Positions 61,166 through 64,000 of a DNA stretch of 64,000 nt are shown piece by piece. The notes under the pieces are model-generated. The model saw only the letters and a program-made list of their open reading frames with translations. It was not told the DNA's origin and searched no databases. Origin of the DNA: DRPN01 sp964599235 (GTDB taxonomy: Bacteria > Bacteroidota > Bacteroidia > Bacteroidales > VadinHA17); the NCBI GenBank assembly GCA_964599235.1, contig CAZRDX010000007.1, forward strand, positions 186,001-250,000, in the 5' to 3' direction. The stretch's first letter is position 1. The number at the start of each line of letters is the position of its first letter. A program made the translations under genes and the position numbers.

Positions 61166-62413
61166 TCAGTCGAGGCTGTGTATGACAAGACCGGAACGCA
61201 GTTTAGGCTCGAACCAGGTGGTCTTGGGCGGCATGATGTTGCCCGTGTCGGCGATGCGCATCAGCTGCTCAAGCGAAACGGGATAGAGTGCGAAGGCCAC
61301 TTTCATCTCACCCGAGTCCACCCTCCGTGACAGCTCCTCCAGCCCCCGTATGCCCCCCACGAAATCGATACGGTCCGACCTGCGCAGATCCCGGATATCG
61401 AGCAGCGGACCCAGTACCTGATCGGACAGGATCGTCACATCCAGCTGCCCGATGGGATCCTCATCGTCGAACGTGCCGGGACGCGCCACCAGCCGGTACC
61501 AGGATCCTTCGAGGTACATGGAGAACTCGTGCGGCCGGGCCGGACGGTAAGGCTCAGGCCCCTTCTTCTCCACCTCGAAAGCCTTTTCCAGCTTTTCGAG
61601 GAAAGTGGCCGCATCCATCCCGTTGAGATCTTTTACCACCCGGTTGTAATCGATAATGGTAAGCTGATCATGCGGGAACAGGACGGCAAGGAAAAAATTG
61701 TACTCCTCCTCCCCCGTATGGTGGGGATTGTTCTTGCGTTTCTCGACACCCACCCGTGCCGCCGCTGCCGTGCGGTGATGGCCGTCGGCCACATAAGTAT
61801 AGGGAATGGCGGCAAAAAGAGCCGTCAGACGCCTGATCGTCTCCTCATCATCGATGACCCAGAACTGATGACGCACGCCGTCGTCAGCCGTAAAATCATA
61901 CTCCGGTGCCTGACTCTCCACAACATCGGCCACGATCTCATCGATCTCGGAAACAGCCCGGTAGGTGAAAAAGACCGGCTCTATGTTGGCATTGTTCACC
62001 AGGACATGCTTCATCCTGTCCTCCTCCTTGTCGGGACGTGTCAGCTCATGCTTGCGGATGACGCCGTTGAGATAATCGTCCACCGAAGCGCAGCCCACCA
62101 GACCGTACTGGGTCCTGCCACGCCAGGTCTGGGCATAGATGTAAAGATGTTCTTTTTCATCCTGACGCAGCCATCCTTTTTCGAGGAACATGCGGTAGTT
62201 CTCCCTCGCTTTCTCATACACCTGCTCACTGTGGACATCCACGCCGGGGGGCAGATCGATCTCCGCCTTGATGATGTGATAGAGGGAATAAGGGTTCCCT
62301 TCGGCCTCCCTGCGGGCTTCTTCGGAGTTGAGCACATCGTAAGGCCGCGAGGCCACTTTCGGTGCCAGTTCGGCCGGAGGACGGATCCCCCGGAACGGTC
62401 TCATCACTGCCAT
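61166..62413 (-). CDS. DUF1015 family protein
   Basis: Cytoplasmic protein of 415 aa with the family opening AVMRPFRGIRPPAELAPKVASRPYDVLNSEEARREAEGNPYS and the internal HHRTAAAARV histidine motif (YVADGHHRT). The biochemical role of DUF1015 proteins is unknown; they are often encoded next to serA in Bacteroidota and other anaerobes, suggesting a role linked to serine metabolism. Later segments PHDQLTIIDYNRVVKDLNG and VDSGEMKVAFALYPVSLEQLMRIAD are also family-like. It is sandwiched between serA (39 bp upstream) and yggS. Confidence 0.9.
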   Translation of the reverse strand: MAVMRPFRGIRPPAELAPKVASRPYDVLNSEEARREAEGNPYSLYHIIKAEIDLPPGVDVHSEQVYEKARENYRMFLEKGWLRQDEKEHLYIYAQTWRGRTQYGLVGCASVDDYLNGVIRKHELTRPDKEEDRMKHVLVNNANIEPVFFTYRAVSEIDEIVADVVESQAPEYDFTADDGVRHQFWVIDDEETIRRLTALFAAIPYTYVADGHHRTAAAARVGVEKRKNNPHHTGEEEYNFFLAVLFPHDQLTIIDYNRVVKDLNGMDAATFLEKLEKAFEVEKKGPEPYRPARPHEFSMYLEGSWYRLVARPGTFDDEDPIGQLDVTILSDQVLGPLLDIRDLRRSDRIDFVGGIRGLEELSRRVDSGEMKVAFALYPVSLEQLMRIADTGNIMPPKTTWFEPKLRSGLVIHSLD

Positions 62414-62452
62414 GGAGGTAATTTTTATTGGTTCATTCTCGTGTCGGTCCGG

Positions 62453-63373
62453 TCACTTGTTCACCTGGAAGGTGGTATCCCCTTTCTGGAAGAACTTGAC
62501 GATCTGACGTGCGGCAGCCACGCCGGCATTGATGTTGGCCTCGGCCGTCTGTGCCCCCATCTTCTTGGGCGTGAAGAAGAACCTGCCGGGATAGTCCCGT
62601 GCGATCTCTTCCGCACAGTCGGGAGCGATGTCGGAAACGTACCGGAAATCTTCCCGTTCGCGGAACATACGCAACAGCGATGTTTCGTCGACGATCTCCT
62701 TACGGGCGGTGTTGACCAGCGTGGCTCCTTTCGGCATCCTGCTCAGCAGGTTGTAGTTGATGGAGTTGCGTGTCTGATCGTTGGCGGGGATATGGAGCGA
62801 TACGTACTGTGAGCGCTCGTACATCTCTTCGGCCGTATCGACCGGCTTGGTGCCATCGTTGATGATATCGGTCTTGCTCACGAAAGGATCGTAAGCGAGT
62901 GTCTCCATGCCGAAGCCCCGGGCGATGCGGGCCACCTCACGTCCCACATGGCCGTATGCATGGATGCCGAGGGTCTTGCCCTTGAGCTCGGTACCGGGCT
63001 TGCCGTTGAAAAGGTTACGGGCCATGTATACCATCATGCCGAGGGCCAGCTCGGCCACGGCGTTGGCGTTCTGTCCGGGGGTGTTCATCACCACCACGCC
63101 GCGGGCCGTGGCAGCCTCCAGGTCGATGTTGTCGTAGCCGGCACCGGCCCGCACGACGATCTTCAGCGAAGGAGCAGCCCCCAGCACCTCCTCATCCACC
63201 TTGTCACTGCGGACGATCAGGGCATCCACATCCTTCACGGCAGCCAGCAGCTCATCCTTGGAGGCATACTTCTCCAGCACCACGGTCTCATAGCCGGCCT
63301 CGTCAAAGATGCTGCGTATCTGTTCCACCGCCTCGGCGGCAAAGGGTTTCTGGGTTGCGATCAGCGCTTTCAT
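62453..63373 (-). CDS. serA: D-3-phosphoglycerate dehydrogenase
   Basis: First enzyme of serine synthesis, oxidising 3-phosphoglycerate with NAD. The 306-aa short form lacks the C-terminal ACT domain, so feedback inhibition by serine through ACT is not expected. Signatures: VVRAGAGYDNIDLEAATARGVVVMNTPGQNANAVAELALG, the nucleotide fold LGIHAYGHVGREVARIARGFGM (one glycine of the usual GxGxxG-like set replaced by Ala), and VNTARKEIVDE with DIAPDCAEE. It follows serC by 22 bp, giving the usual serC-serA pair. Confidence 0.94.
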   Translation of the reverse strand: MKALIATQKPFAAEAVEQIRSIFDEAGYETVVLEKYASKDELLAAVKDVDALIVRSDKVDEEVLGAAPSLKIVVRAGAGYDNIDLEAATARGVVVMNTPGQNANAVAELALGMMVYMARNLFNGKPGTELKGKTLGIHAYGHVGREVARIARGFGMETLAYDPFVSKTDIINDGTKPVDTAEEMYERSQYVSLHIPANDQTRNSINYNLLSRMPKGATLVNTARKEIVDETSLLRMFREREDFRYVSDIAPDCAEEIARDYPGRFFFTPKKMGAQTAEANINAGVAAARQIVKFFQKGDTTFQVNK

Positions 63374-63395
63374 GGCGACAGTTTTTTAAGAATGA

Positions 63396-64000
63396 TCAAA
63401 TCTTTTTCTCGTACTCCTGCATGACTGCGATGAGGGCTTTCACGCTCTCCAGCGGCAGGGCATTGTAGAGCGAGGCACGGAAGCCACCCACCGAACGGTG
63501 TCCCTTGATACCGATCATTCCCCGCTCGGTGGCAAACTCGAGGAAAGGCTTCTCATGCTCGGCATACTCCTCGTTCATCACCCAGCAGACGTTCATCACC
63601 GAACGATCCTGCTCATCGGTGATGGTAGGACGGAAAAGCCTGTTGCGTTCGATCTCTTCATAGAGGAGGGCTGCTTTCTCGTGGTTGCGTTTCTGCATCG
63701 CCTCCACGCCTCCGTTGTCACGTATCCAGATAAGGGTCTGCAGGGCAGCATAAACGGGCAGCACCGGAGGCGTATTGAACATCGACCCTTTGTCGATGTG
63801 GGTGCGGTAATCGAAGATGGTCGGGATCTTCCTGTCCACCTTGCCCAGCACATCCTCACGCACGATGACGAAGGTCACCCCGGCAGGGGCCAGGTTCTTC
63901 TGTGCTCCGCCATAGATCAGGGCATACTTGGCGACATCCACGGGACGGCTGAGGATGTCCGACGACATGTCGGCCACGACCGGCACGGGAGAGTCGGGGT
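63396..64000 (-). CDS. serC: Phosphoserine aminotransferase (5' end beyond the window)
   Basis: PLP aminotransferase converting 3-phosphohydroxypyruvate and glutamate to phosphoserine. Only the C-terminal about 200 residues are here; the frame runs off the right edge. Recognisable parts: VADMSSDILSRP, YGGAQKNLAPAGVTFVIVRED with the PLP lysine in QKN, the THIDKGSMFNTPPVLPVYAALQTLIWI loop, and IGIKGHRSVGGFRASLYNALP near the end. First gene of the serine operon in transcription order. Confidence 0.95.
   Translation of the reverse strand, partial: PDSPVPVVADMSSDILSRPVDVAKYALIYGGAQKNLAPAGVTFVIVREDVLGKVDRKIPTIFDYRTHIDKGSMFNTPPVLPVYAALQTLIWIRDNGGVEAMQKRNHEKAALLYEEIERNRLFRPTITDEQDRSVMNVCWVMNEEYAEHEKPFLEFATERGMIGIKGHRSVGGFRASLYNALPLESVKALIAVMQEYEKKI

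Noticed and set aside
1..64000. CRISPR array, rRNA/tRNA genes, prophage or insertion sequences
   Set aside because: No regularly spaced direct repeats, tRNA cloverleaf-like segments, transposase or phage structural genes were seen on reading both strands.

Overview
The window looks like a chromosomal segment of a Bacteroidota bacterium, probably order Bacteroidales. The evidence is: several near-perfect Bacteroidota promoters (TTTG, about 18-20 bp, TAnnTTTG), few Shine-Dalgarno sites, and lineage-typical families (DUF5686 outer-membrane protein, eukaryotic-type citrate synthase, PD40/OmpA/SPOR lipid-envelope protein, folP-dacA linkage, serC-serA-DUF1015 linkage). The DNA is GC-rich for the group, roughly 55-60 % by eye. 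There are no rRNA or tRNA genes, CRISPR arrays, phage genes or transposases that I can see. A species cannot be named from this sequence.

Layout. 1-9.7 kb: a possible left-edge gene end, a Hanks-type kinase with an altered DFG motif, MarC, a MalT-like LuxR regulator, a secreted protein built from two copies of one module, a DUF1254/DUF1214 lipoprotein, a lipoprotein sulfatase with an unusual upstream array of three CTACGTAG palindromes, and plsY. 9.8-14.7 kb: central carbon genes (malic enzyme with a phosphotransacetylase-like tail, malate dehydrogenase, and divergent citrate synthase), with clear terminators.

14.7-30.4 kb: the most interesting region. Seven minus-strand genes form one apparent operon: ABC ATPase, ABC-2 permease fused to a degenerate M1-peptidase-like ectodomain and a golvesin-like C-terminal module, TolC-type outer-membrane factor, periplasmic adaptor, RND transporter, a 1567-residue RND transporter fused to an ABC ATPase, and a second ABC-2 permease. 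In the fusion protein the ABC nucleotide-binding domain itself appears to be split, with four membrane spans inserted between its first strand and its Walker A region. The gene set suggests one envelope export machine combining proton-driven and ATP-driven parts; its substrate is unknown.

30.6-36 kb: a PP2A-like phosphatase, aroQ, xerD, a DUF5686 protein and a DUF4198 protein. 36.2-44.8 kb: ppdK with a strong terminator, then an array of short palindromes often followed by ATGAC, the folP-dacA-mscS operon (folate synthesis, c-di-AMP synthesis, mechanosensitive channel), tmk, a DoxX/MauE protein and tpiA. 44.9-54.3 kb: a giant secreted protein of unknown function, a YfcE-type phosphodiesterase, a TPR/PD40/OmpA/SPOR protein coupled to rsmE, and an ECF sigma factor with a small acidic downstream ORF. 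54.4-64 kb: uvrA, two secreted proteins of unknown function, a HEAT-repeat-like protein, and a minus-strand operon serC (cut by the window edge), serA, DUF1015, yggS and a dihydroorotate dehydrogenase-like gene.
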